NCBI RefSeq assembly: GCF_018446385.1
Contig: NC_055986.1
Coordinates: 76,407,659-76,471,658 of the forward strand
Direction: 5' to 3'
Origin: Zingiber officinale
Taxonomy: Eukaryota; Streptophyta; Magnoliopsida; Zingiberales; Zingiberaceae
Length of the DNA stretch: 64,000 bases
The translations under genes and the position numbers were made by a program. Of the stretch, positions 24,315-34,380 are shown in pieces. The notes under the pieces are model-generated. The model was not told the origin of the DNA, did no database searches, and worked only from the letters and a program-made list of their open reading frames with translations. The stretch's first letter is position 1. Every line of letters begins with the position of its first letter.

Positions 24315-24611
24315 AGGTCTCTTCCAGGTCATCAAACATTTAGGTAAGGCATCTTATCAACTACAATTTTCACCAAAGCTCAAGATTTATCCTATCTTCT
24401 ATGTGAGCATTCTAAAGCCTTATCACGAAGAAAAAGGATAACTCAAGCAAAAATAAGTCTAATCACACACCGATAATTGTTGTCTCCTCTAATAAAGATG
24501 TGCATTATTATGGATAGAATCATTTGAAAGAGGGGTTCCAAACTATACCGAATACTTAGTAAAATGGAAGAGAGCATGTCAAGGATGTTGTGAGCTTAGG
24601 AGAGAATATGA
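24315..24611 (+). pseudogene. Ty3/gypsy chromovirus integrase C-terminus and chromodomain remnant
   Basis: Directly after the right TAA the plus strand encodes KGLFQVIKHLGKASYQLQF and PKLKIYPIFYVSILKPYHEE. This is the conserved end of chromovirus integrases, and it continues the frame that stopped at about 9377. Further on, EYLVKWK near 24561 is the core of a chromodomain, the module that directs chromovirus integration to chromatin. A stop after EEKG and later frame changes show decay. Confidence 0.78.
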
Positions 24612-25188
24612 CAACCCGCCCAATTTAAAACCCAAGAAAGGATCTTATCCACCCTTGACCTACTCTCTTGGCCCACGATCTTGGCCTATTATTCTTTTTT
24701 TAGGTTCTTCTTTGAGATCATTCTAAATATTTCTTTTAAATCTCTTGATTGTAAAAATATTTAAATATTTTTTAAAGCACTTTTCTAGATTTATAATGTC
24801 TATGATTGGATCAAAGTAACCCTAATGATTTATTTAAGAGGAGAGGATGTCTATAAATTTCTCCCTTGCTTTTACTTATAAATCATCCTCATGTAATTCT
24901 TAATAATAACAAGTTTTTTTTTACATACTAATCTCTCCAATCTTCTCAATATAAATTTTACCTTCTATTGTATAAGTCTCTAACAAGTTAGACCTACTAA
25001 GTAACTTTACCATGATATGCAAGTGTTGCACAGGTAACTGGTGTAACCCGTAACAATAAGCTAAGTATACGATTATATTTTTTGATGCCCCTTGCAATTC
25101 ATACTTGGGCATACATACCCCCTAACGGGTCTACATGTGCTAATTAGATACATGACCAAATAGTCAGGAAGACAAACCAAAGGAAGAC
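24612..25188 (+). other. Probable 3' UTR or LTR start of the chromovirus
   Basis: No gene is present. A purine-rich AGGAGAGAA (about 24598-24607) followed by TGACAACCCGCC could be the polypurine tract and start of a 3' LTR, but I cannot pair it with a 5' LTR. A TATAAATT stands near 24853. The sequence continues across Copia-D at 29670. Confidence 0.4.
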
Positions 25189-25404
25189 TGTTGAAATTGG
25201 TAAGTATTTTGGTAGAGCTCTTGAGGAGAAATAGATAGTTTTTCTTGATACTTAAACTTTTGATTACAAAGCCTTTATATAGACTTGAAAGAAACTTAGG
25301 GGGCAAGTAACCTAGCAACTTAGGGGGCAAGTAACCTTAGAAACTTAGGGGGCAAGTAACCTTAGTGATGAGTAAACTTAAGTGATAACACATTAACTTG
25401 AACA
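25189..25404 (-). repeat. 3' LTR of Copia-D
   Basis: On the minus strand it runs TGTTCAAGTTAATG...CCAATTTCAACA. It holds three tandem copies of a 24 bp unit around ACTTAGGGGGCAAGTAACC (plus strand 25291-25366). A TATATAAAG (minus) is at 25273-25281. It differs from the 5' LTR by one base near its end that I could see. Confidence 0.93.
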
Positions 25405-28400
25405 CTCCCCCTTAATGTGTTGTCGGATTCCAAGTTTGGCTCGGAGCTGTTGAAATCTTTCTCTCGGAAGTGCTTTTGTGAAGATGTCAGATAATTGCTC
25501 CTCAGATCGACAGAACTCAAGTTGAATTTCTTTATCTTCAATTGCCTGTCGAATGAAATGATGCTTGAGTGCTATATGTCGAGTTCGGTTGTGGTGAACT
25601 GGGTTCTTAGCCATAGCGATTGCAGATTTGTTGTCGCAGTGTAGCACGGTTCCTTCAATCTGATGGTGACCGAGATCAGCTAAGATTTTTCGAAGCCAAA
25701 TTGCTTGTGAAGTGGCTACTGATGCTGAGATGTACTCGGCTTCCGCAGACGATTGTGCAACACTTTGTTGTTTCTTGGATACCCATGAGAATATTGCTGA
25801 ACCAAAGGAGAAACAGTACCCCGAAGTGCTTTTCATGTCATCTAAGGATCCACCAAGATCACTGTCACAATATCCGACAAGATTAAGTGCGTGATTCTTC
25901 TGAAAGCTTAGACCGAGGTCAGTTGTCCCTTGAACATATCGTAAGACCCGCTTTGCTGCACCGAGATGAAAATGGCTCGGACTCTGCATAAATCTTGAGA
26001 GTAGACTTGCAGCATACATGAGATCAGGTCTAGTTGCTGTGAGGTATAACAAATTACCAATGAGGCTACGGTAATGAGTGACATCCGCTGCTTTTCCTCC
26101 ATCTTCCTTTTTCAATTTCTCCCCCATAATGAGTGGTGTAGAGACAGGATTGCATCCCAGCATGTTGAATTTCTTCAGAATCTTTTCTGCATATATCTTT
26201 TGGCAGATAAAGATTGTCTCTTCTTCTTGGTAGATCTCCATGCCCAAGAAATGTCGAAGTAGACCCATATCGCTCATTTCATACTTTTGAGCCATGTCAT
26301 CTTTGAACTCTTCGATCATCTTCTCGTTGCTTCCAGTGAAAATTAGGTCATCAACATAAAGAGTGACTATAAGAACATCATTACCTTGCTGCTTGACATA
26401 CAAAGTTGGTTCACTCTTGCTCTTTTCGAATTTTGTTCGGTTGAAATAGTTGTCGATCTCACTGTACCAAGCGCGAGGAGATTGTTTAAGTCCATATAGT
26501 GCTTTCTTAAGTTTGTAGACTTTCTCTTCTTTTCCTTTGAGGATGAAACCCTGAGGTTGATCTACATACACTTCTTCCTTCAATTCACCATTGAGAAATG
26601 CTGACTTGACATCAAGCTGATAAAGTTTCCACCCTTTGCTGGCGGCGAATGCAATTATAGCTCGGATTGTGTCTAGCCGAGCTACTGGGGCAAACGTCTC
26701 CCCGTAGTCAATTCCAGGCTGTTGAGAATATCCTTTGGCCACTAGTCTTGCTTTGTGTTTTTGAATGGATCCGTCTGGGTTGTGCTTGACTTTGTAGATC
26801 CATTTAACACCTATGACTTCTTTATCTGTCGGTTTATCAACAAGCTCCCATGTCTGATTTTTTTCAATCACACGAACTTCCTCCTCCATCGCTTTTTTCC
26901 ATGGTTCTTCTTTGATTGCTTCAGCAAAGTTCTCAGGCTCAATTGAGCAATAATTGCATGTAGCATATATATCGCTCAATGATCTGTACCTTTTTGGAGT
27001 TGCGCTTGGGGATGAGGAGTTTGATGAAGTTGGATCAGTTGAGCTTTCGTCATTGGGTTGAGATGAGCTTGAATCTGGTGTGCTTGGCTCAATTTCATCT
27101 TCTTTGTCAGTACTGATCAAAATGTCTTTCTTCTCAACTTTGTTTTCTTCCCAATTCCATAAAGCATTTTCATCAACTTGAACATCTCGGCTAATAATAA
27201 CTTGACCCAGCTGTAGGTTAAATAGTCTATAACCTTTGCTCATGGTACTGTAGCCGACAAAAATACATCTTTCGCTAGATTCGTCAAGTTTGCTTCATTT
27301 CTGTTTTGGAATTTGAGAATAGCAAATGCTTCCGAATACCTTGAGATGGTTCACCGATGGTCTTCTACCACTCCATGCTTCAAACGGAGTCTTGTTTGGT
27401 ATGGCTGTGGTTGGGCATCGATTAGATAAATAAACGGTTGTGTAGACTGCTTCAGCCCAGAAGATTTTGGGTAAACCTTTCTCGTGCATCATTGATTTTG
27501 CCATTTCAACGATTGTCTGGTTTTTCCTCTCGGTAACACCATTTTGTTGAGGGGTGTACCTTACCGTTAGTTGCCTTTCTACTCCTTCATCTTCACAAAA
27601 ATTGTGAAATTCTTTAGAAGTGTATTCTTTGCCTCTGTCACTTCTTAAGGTTTTGATGAAGCATCCACTCTGTTTTTCGACGAGACTCTTAAACTTCTTG
27701 AATATCATGAATACTTCGGACTTCTGCCTCATGAAATAGACCCAAGTCATACGAGTGTGATCGTCGATGAAAAGAATGAAATACCTATTCTGAGCATGAG
27801 AAAGGGTGTCCATCGGCCCGCAGACGTCGGTGTGGATAAGTTCCAACTTTTCTTTAGCTCTCCATGATACTCCTTTTGGGAAAGGTAATCGATGTTGCTT
27901 TCCAAACGCGCATCCTTCGCATACATGTTGCTTTCCTTCTATGTGAGGAAGTCCTTGCACCATACTCTTGCCAGATAACTCTTTGAGGCTTTGTAAATTG
28001 AGATGACCGAGTCGTCGATGCCATAAGGTTGATGTCAGGTAGTCCGAGGTAGAAGCTTGATGAGCTTTTAGGTCGGCATAATTGATGTTGAGAGCGAAGC
28101 TTCGATTGACCATTTTGATCTTTGTGAACACCTTTGACTTATCTCTCCTGTCAAATATAACACATTCATTGTTATCGAAGCAGAGCTTGTACCCATTTTC
28201 CACCAATTGTCCGAGGCTGAGTAAATTTTGACTCAAGCTCGGCACACACAAGACATTGTTGATGCAACTCGGTCCTTCCTTCGTCTCGATGGCGATTTTC
28301 CCAAGTCCTTTTGACTTTGTTTGCTCTCCGTTTCCAAACTGAACAGGAGCATTGATGCTAATGTCGAGTTCAGAGAAAATTTCTGAGATCGGCGTCATAT

Positions 28401-29409
28401 GGTTGCTACATCCACGTCCCAGCAACCATTTTCCTTGCTCCTTGTTGGTGGCCGTGTGACATACATAGAATGTTCCATGTGTCTCCTCAGCTGTTTGATT
28501 TTCTCCAACCTGATTTGCCTGATAAGTGTTCCTATTTCGGCAATCTTTGGCGAGGTGACCAAATCGATTGCATATTTTGCATCTCGATTGACCTTTGAAC
28601 CAACAGTCCTTCTCGGAGTGATTTGGCTTATTGCAATTGCTGCAATTCGATGAGTTGTCTTTTCCTTTTCCTTTTGAGATACGTCCACCTCGTCCTCTTG
28701 ATTTCCATCCAAATCGTGATTGGCCTTCTCGTTCGTTGTTACCAATTTTGAGCTTTGATTGGAATGCACCCTCTATTGGCTTCTCAGAATGTCTGGACAA
28801 TCTTTGCTCGAACGATTTTAGGGACGCCATCACTTCTTGAACGGTGAGTGTTGTTAGGTCCTTTGTTTCTTCAATGACGGCAATAATGGGATCATATTTC
28901 TCAGGAAGACAGATGAGAATTTTGCGTACCAGCCTTTGATCTGTAATATCTTCACCATGAGATTTCATTATATTGACCAGATCAAAGATTCTGGTTGAGA
29001 ATTCCATGAGTGTTTCTTTCTCCTGCATCTTGGCATTTTCGAAATCCTTGAGTAGTGATTGGAGCTTAATCGCTCTTACTTTCACATCTCCTTGAAATTC
29101 GCTCTGCAAGATCTCCCACGCATCTTTAGCCGTGTTGGCTCGCATGATTCTGGGAAATATAGCCTTAGTGACTGCTCTTTGAAGGATTGAGAGAGCACTT
29201 GCGTCGGCTTGTCGAGACTTCTCTAATTTCTTCAGACCGGCCTCATTGAGGGCAGTGGCTTCCTCGGGCTCTTGTACTCCATTCTCCACAATCTCCCATT
29301 GGTTAAGAGATCGAAAGATGGTCTTCATCTTCACGTACCAGAAATCATAGTCTTCGCCATTAAACTCTGGAATGAGATGGTTGATGTTTGTTAAACTCGA
29401 GCTGGCCAT
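25393..29409 (-). pseudogene. Copia-D gag-pol polyprotein with one internal stop
   Basis: A single minus-strand frame runs from ATG 29409 to a stop at 25393, about 1338 codons, broken only by a TGA at 27295-27297 (codon 705). Gag: UBN2-like N-terminus and two CX2CX4HX4C knuckles (residues about 256-269 and 277-290). Protease: the active-site triad is altered, reading LLGRGCSNHM where D-S/T-G is expected (331-333). Integrase: HHCC module from about 464; D528, D591 and E627 with DX35E spacing. After the stop: FVGY, then RT with KWIYKVKHNPDG, LDVKSAFLNGEL and YVDD, and RNase H with SAEAEYISAS, LHCDNKSAI and DIFTKALPRE. The TGA stands where an Arg codon is usual (QK-R-SKLD), consistent with CGA to TGA. 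The two lesions together make this copy non-autonomous. Confidence 0.93.
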
Positions 29410-29434
29410 GGATTTGGATTGGTAGAACCTGGAC

Positions 29435-29446
29435 GCTCTGATACCA
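29435..29446 (-). other. Primer-binding site of Copia-D
   Basis: TGGTATCAGAGC on the minus strand, two bases inside the 5' LTR, is complementary to the 3' end of plant initiator methionine tRNA. Confidence 0.85.
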
Positions 29447-29448
29447 AC

Positions 29449-29664
29449 TGTTGAAATTGGTAAGTATTTTGGTAGAGCTCTTGAGGAGAAATAGATAGTT
29501 TTTCTTGATACTTAAACTTTTGATTACAAAGCCTTTATATAGACTTGAAAGAAACTTAGGGGGCAAGTAACCTAGCAACTTAGGGGGCAAGTAACCTTAG
29601 AAACTTAGGGGGCAAGTAACCTTAGTGATGAGTAAACTTAAGTGATAACACATTAACTTTAACA
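29449..29664 (-). repeat. 5' LTR of Copia-D
   Basis: It is the same length as, and nearly identical to, the LTR at 25189-25404, with the same triple 24 bp repeat and TATA motif (29533-29541). Confidence 0.93.
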
Positions 29665-30448
29665 AAGACCCTAAAAAAGATATTGCTACTTGGGAACATC
29701 TCTATTATGAAACATCCCAGGAAAGATGTTACGGTTTAGAAACATCCTCGGAAAGATGTCCTGGCCAACTCACTTGGATGACAAAGTTGTGGTTAACTCA
29801 CTTGGATACCTCCTCAAGAAGATCAACCAAGTCCATCACTATATCTTTTCATGGCTAGTTGACTATATAAGAATGTCTCCGATCGGGAACGTCCACTACA
29901 TGCTGGTCTAGGGTCACAGAGGGAATATTCCTCCCAGACCATATCCCTTGGACTCCTAAATTTGACGTCAATAGATATGGCAGGTGGTGCCTAGCTCATG
30001 TATGGTGATGAGAAGTCGACCTGAGCTCGACAGACCGGGTAGGTGTTGTCCTCAACCCGGTGAGAGAAAGTCAACGCTAGGCCTATACTTGTGCATATCC
30101 TCTCTGCATGACCTTTTAATTTAATTTGTCTATAGGATAAATCTAAAGTCCAACTAATCTTCAAAATATTTATTTTATTTGAAATACAGACTCTGCTGTT
30201 TTTTTTTATTGCTTCTCTAAGTATTTTACCATTACCACACCCATAAGTTAAAAGTTATAAAAATTACAAAATAAATTTTGTAATGAGAGCTAATTAAATA
30301 TTCTCATACCATATTTAATTTATGATAACTTTTTTTAGTTAAATTCTTAAAGTCATTATATGTAATCCCAAACTACTTCATTCCCCTTTCATTTCATTTA
30401 ATATTTTGCCAAATTTCGCTACGCCGCGACGCATTGCATCGCTATGTC
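29665..30448 (+). other. Sequence between Copia-D and the PPR gene
   Basis: The first 450 bases contain 'ggaaagatgt' and 'aactcacttgga' repeats and look like an unidentified decayed repeat. The last 300 bases are AT-rich and should contain the PPR gene promoter. I could not define a TATA box or start site. Confidence 0.45.
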
Positions 30449-32179
30449 ATGCAGAGTACTTTTCCGGGGTTCTCTGCAAACTCCATGTGCATCGCTCCCG
30501 CCGCCGCCATCGCCGGCTTTCTCTCGTGCATCGAGCAGTGCCTCGCCACCAGAAACCTCAAGCTCAGTGTCTGCCTCCACGCTGGCCTCATCAAGTCCGC
30601 CTTCAACCGCCACACTCTCCTCGGCAACCGCCTCGTCGAGCTCTACTCCAAGTTCCGATCCCTCCGCTGCGCAGAATCCGCCTTCCACGACCTCCCCTTC
30701 AAGAACCACCAATCCTACAACATCATGTTGGCTGCTTATTGTCGTACCGGTCGCATCGACCTTGCACACCAACTGTTCGATCGATTACCTGACCAACACC
30801 TCGTTAGTTATAACACCATGATTCTGAGCCTAGCACGGCAAGGCTTTCATAGACAGGCTCTTGATCTCTTCCGCCGTATGCTAAAGCACTTTGTCGTCAT
30901 GGATGAGTTCACAGTTGTTAGCGTTTGCGCTGCCTGTACCGGGCTGGGTTTCTTGAAATCTCTCCGGCAGTTGCATGCATCCGTCATTGTTTCTGGACTT
31001 GAATTCAATCTTATAATGTCAAATGTCATGATCGATTCGTATGGGAAGTGTGGAGATGTCGACTCGTCTCAGCACGTGTTTGATCAAATGGAAAGGAGGG
31101 ATGTTGTTACTTGGACTTCATTGGTTGCAGCTTACACTTCAGCACGTAGACTTCAAGAGGCTCGGGCAGTATTTTTTAGCATGCCAGAGCGTAATACTGT
31201 TTCCTGGACATCGTTGATTTCTGGGTATGAGCAGAACAAGGAGGAGGAGGCAGCACTGGAGCTCTTCGAGCAGATGATGGCGAAAGGGGTTGTTCCAAAT
31301 CCATTCACAGTGGTGTCTGTTTTGAGTGCTTGTGCAAGTTTAGGATTCACTGAGCGAGGAAGACAAGTGCATGGGTTTATTTTTCGAAGGTGCATAGGTT
31401 TGGACACCTTCAATGTCTTTGTTTCCAATGCCCTGATTGACATGTATGCTAAGTGTGGGAATATGGTCTCAGCTGCTTCATTGTTCCACTGGATGCCCAA
31501 ACATGATATTGTTTCATGGAATTCGATTATAACAGGCTATGCACAGAATGGACATGGAAAGCAATCGCTTGATGTCTTTGAAAAGATGGTGACAGAGGGT
31601 GTAAGACCAAATCATGTTACATTCTTGGGGGTTCTTTCTGCTTGTAGCCATGCAGGGTTTGTCTCAGAGGGATGTCGGATACTATGTTTGATGGAGAAAG
31701 AATATGGTGTCTGCCCTAGGGATGAACATTTTGCCGCCTTCATTGATGCGCTTGGGCGCAAATGTCAAATCAAAGAAGCCATGGACTTCATAGAGTGTCT
31801 ATCTTGTGAATTTGTTCCAGCAAGTGTAGCGACATGGGGAGCACTCCTTGGAGCATGCCGAGTGCATGGGAACTTGGAAATTGCAAAGAGAGCTGCTGAG
31901 TCACTCTTTATGTTAGATCCTAAAAATGGAGCTAGATATACTCTGTTATCCAACGTCTATGCTGCAGCTGGCTTGTGGGATGATGCTCGACGGATCAAAG
32001 TGCTCATGAAGGAAAAAGGATTGAAGAAGGATCCAGGTTACAGTTGGCTAGAGTTGAGGAATGGAAAGCACATGTTTGTAGCTCGTGATACATCACATTA
32101 TGAGACAGAGGATATTTACAGGTTGCTTGCTACTCTGGTTGATCATATCAAAGATGAAAGAGTAATAGTAGTAGAATGA
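30449..32179 (+). CDS. PLS-class pentatricopeptide repeat protein, E subgroup, without DYW domain
   Basis: The frame is 576 codons with no intron. I chose the ATG at 30449 (MQSTFPGF); the frame is also open from 30434, but without an upstream ATG. After a possible organelle-targeting N-terminus come about a dozen PPR motifs. Examples are SYNIMLAAYCRTGRIDLAHQ, SNVMIDSYGKCGDVDSSQHV, VTWTSLVAAYTSARRLQEAR, SNALIDMYAKCGNMVSAASL and VSWNSIITGYAQNGHGKQSL. The end has the E/E+ region (ATWGALLGACRVHGNLEIAK, ARYTLLSNVYAAAGLWDDAR, GYSWLELRNGKHMFV) and stops about 35 residues later, with no DYW deaminase. PLS-E PPR proteins bind specific RNA sites in mitochondria or plastids, often for C-to-U editing with a partner deaminase. 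The layout recalls Arabidopsis At2g21090-like proteins (from memory). The first about 300 bases are far GC-richer than the rest. Confidence 0.94.
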   Translation: MQSTFPGFSANSMCIAPAAAIAGFLSCIEQCLATRNLKLSVCLHAGLIKSAFNRHTLLGNRLVELYSKFRSLRCAESAFHDLPFKNHQSYNIMLAAYCRTGRIDLAHQLFDRLPDQHLVSYNTMILSLARQGFHRQALDLFRRMLKHFVVMDEFTVVSVCAACTGLGFLKSLRQLHASVIVSGLEFNLIMSNVMIDSYGKCGDVDSSQHVFDQMERRDVVTWTSLVAAYTSARRLQEARAVFFSMPERNTVSWTSLISGYEQNKEEEAALELFEQMMAKGVVPNPFTVVSVLSACASLGFTERGRQVHGFIFRRCIGLDTFNVFVSNALIDMYAKCGNMVSAASLFHWMPKHDIVSWNSIITGYAQNGHGKQSLDVFEKMVTEGVRPNHVTFLGVLSACSHAGFVSEGCRILCLMEKEYGVCPRDEHFAAFIDALGRKCQIKEAMDFIECLSCEFVPASVATWGALLGACRVHGNLEIAKRAAESLFMLDPKNGARYTLLSNVYAAAGLWDDARRIKVLMKEKGLKKDPGYSWLELRNGKHMFVARDTSHYETEDIYRLLATLVDHIKDERVIVVE

Positions 32180-32237
32180 AGAAATGCCAGATTGCTGTTG
32201 GCAATGTAAAGAATACATCAATTCATCAGTTCTTCTC

Positions 32238-32243
32238 AATAAA
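32238..32243 (+). terminator. Possible polyadenylation signal of the PPR gene
   Basis: AATAAA lies 59 bases after the stop codon in a T-rich context. It is a plausible near-upstream element; no transcript evidence is available. Confidence 0.5.
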
Positions 32244-32714
32244 AATTAGTTTATGCCATGCTGTAGCTACTTGAAGCAATTTCTACTGGTGCTATGTTGT
32301 AAGTCTTGACCTTGAACACTATCCCGTATCATCAGGTACGGGATGTATAAGCTCTCTATTTCCATGTTTATGATGATAATGCAATATCGAGTGCTTTTTT
32401 GACTGTTCACACATCAGTACTTTTAGCTTCCCAACTAACAAGAGTTGGAAATGTTGGAAGAATTTGAGTTGGTTAGAGATCAAAATGATAATGTTATGTT
32501 TTTTTGACCTGTCACCGAAAGCAACAATTTGAGATGGTATGACACAGTACTGCTTATTGTATAACTGCTTGATTGGAGGGAACTATATTCAATTGTTAAT
32601 AATATATGGATGTATTGACAAGATTTTCTAGGATTATAAGAGTGTAATTCCCACTGTTGGGAATATGTCGTAAAGAAAACATTATCGGTATCGATGGTGT
32701 CCATTTAGATATAG
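32244..32714. other. Intergenic sequence downstream of the PPR gene
   Basis: No gene is recognised. At its right end (32697-32714) is one copy of the 18 bp target duplication of the SINE-like insertion. Confidence 0.5.
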
Positions 32715-32936
32715 TAGCAAAAGGTGATTACGCTCATCTCAGGCGCCTCTCACAGCCCGCCCCCAGGTTATGTGAAGGGAGATAAATCAAGGGGTTAGCT
32801 TATAGCCGACCGTCAAGTGGCTAGAGGGTGGAAGGGTTTTTTTTTTCCTAAGGGCATGCGTTCGCCGAGAATTGACCCCTTGCTCCATTGTAGCAAAGTT
32901 GTCATCCTCTAGCCAACTTGGCACCCCCATAGGGAC
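32715..32936 (-). mobile_element. Probable SINE (222 bp) with 18 bp target duplication
   Basis: It is flanked by GTGTCCATTTAGATATAG (32697-32714) and GTGTCCATTGAGATATAG (32937-32954), which differ at one base. On the minus strand, near the start, TGGCTAGAGG resembles an RNA polymerase III A box. About 35 bases later GGTCAATTC resembles a degenerate B box (GGTTCGANNCC). The 3' end is CACCTTTTGCTA. Size, internal promoter and long direct repeats fit a tRNA-derived SINE. The family is not identified. Confidence 0.62.
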
Positions 32937-33390
32937 GTGTCCATTGAGATATAGCTGCCAGAGTAAGAAAAAGGTAAATTAATGCAATCTTAGCAATAGG
33001 AGAGAATGCATCAATATAATTAATCACATATTTGTGGATATCTTGTTGCAACTCAATGAATTCTAAAATTTGTTAATGGAGCCATTGGAGGATATTTTGT
33101 TAGTAAATACATATTTGCGACCTAGAGTAAGTAGAGTAAGGAGCTCCCTTATACCAATATGATGCAATGCTACTATCTCATTGATCATTACTTGTTTCCT
33201 CCTTGGATCATATAAAACTTCTAAAATAGTTTGACTAATTTGAGTAGAAAGAAAAAAAAATATTATAGAGATAAAGAAGCATAACAAATGTAAACGTAAA
33301 GAGGATGCAAGGTGCTGCACTCAACGATATTAGAATCACACAATTCAATTTGATTTGGGGTCCAATAATATGATTGGATGGTCTGGATCC
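32937..33390. other. AT-rich intergenic sequence
   Basis: After the second copy of the SINE target duplication, nothing recognisable is seen. Short open frames here show no similarity I know. Confidence 0.5.
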
Positions 33391-33915
33391 AAGGTTTAAA
33401 ATTTCGACTCATGTCGAGGTTTCGGTCCTAGATTGAAACGATATGGTTTCGGTATCGTATCGTGCCGTGTTGATACAATTTCGGTATTTTTTTTATTTAT
33501 ATATAGTAATTATTAGATAAGTATGTTTACTGTGTATAATTTTAAAATAAATTGTATATTGATTTTATATAAATTTTTTGAACAACTTAATATGGTTAGA
33601 AAAACTAATTAAATATAGTTTTCTTTAAAGATGTATTAATTACTCTAATTAAAATTGATACATCATAATTATATAAATTAATTGTTTATTCATTAATTAA
33701 TTATTAGTTTAAATCTTATATATTTAAAATAGTAAAAAAATTAAAATCAAAATATCAATTAAACAGTAAAAAAATGAAATAATAAAAAAATTATTAGAAT
33801 ATAAATATGATTTATTAGATTTTTTTTATAGAATTTTTATATTTTTTAGAAATTTTAAATAAATTTAAAACAGTAAAAAGAATTTTTTTTATAATATCAA
33901 TTAATAATTTTATTT

Positions 33916-33991
<76 letters not shown>

Positions 33992-34380
33992 TTTATAGGG
34001 ATAATTTAATTAGGGTTTATAAAAGTCTATTTAAAATATCACATCTACAGTTGAGATTTGATTAAATTAATTAAATCTTTTTTCTTTTGTAACAGTACGC
34101 GTATGCTATACAACAATCCCGCGAGCCCCACAAGAAGCGCTCGCGCAACGCTTCCGGCGCCGGTAGAAACGTTGCGGACGCTTCTAGCGGTGCCGGAAGC
34201 ATCGCACGACGCCTCTGCTATTGTTAGAAGCGTTCTACGACGCTTCTACCATTGCAGAGGTGTCGATCGCAGACGGATGGCAAACACAAAATTTGTTTGC
34301 GTGCTATGCTGCTTTCGCTTCCTCACTAGAATGGTAAATTTCAATGATTTCGGGTGGCACGACTCGAAATTTCAAACCTT
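33391..34380. mobile_element. Possible non-autonomous TIR element (about 1 kb)
   Basis: The ends are imperfect inverted repeats: AAGGTTTAAAATTTCGACTC at the left (33391-33410) against AAGGTTTGAAATTTCGAGTC (reverse complement of the right end). The left end continues into GGTTTCGG/CGGTATCGTATCG repeats. The interior is AT-rich with a long TA run, and a GC-rich block (34095-34270) contains repeated CGACGCTTCTA-like units. No coding frame with known similarity is present. I could not find a clear target duplication. Confidence 0.4.
33920..33985. repeat. (TA)n microsatellite
   Basis: This is a TA run of about 66 bp in an AT-rich region. Confidence 0.95.

Larger units (their letters stand above)
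25189..29664 (-). mobile_element. Copia-D, complete compact Ty1/Copia element
   Basis: It is 4476 bp with 216 bp LTRs (25189-25404 and 29449-29664) and the target duplication AAGAC on both sides (25184-25188 and 29665-29669). On the minus strand the order is 5' LTR, primer-binding site at 29446-29435, gag-pol, an AAGGGGGAG purine tract at about 25405-25413 and 3' LTR. The size and short LTRs resemble the Ale/Retrofit group, but I did not test the lineage. Confidence 0.95.

Noticed and set aside
30434..30448. Start of the PPR frame at 30434
   Set aside because: The codon there is TTG; the first ATG in frame is at 30449.
30406..30821. Overlapping frames on both strands at the 5' end of the PPR gene
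   Set aside because: They are by-products of the high GC content; only the PPR frame shows family motifs.
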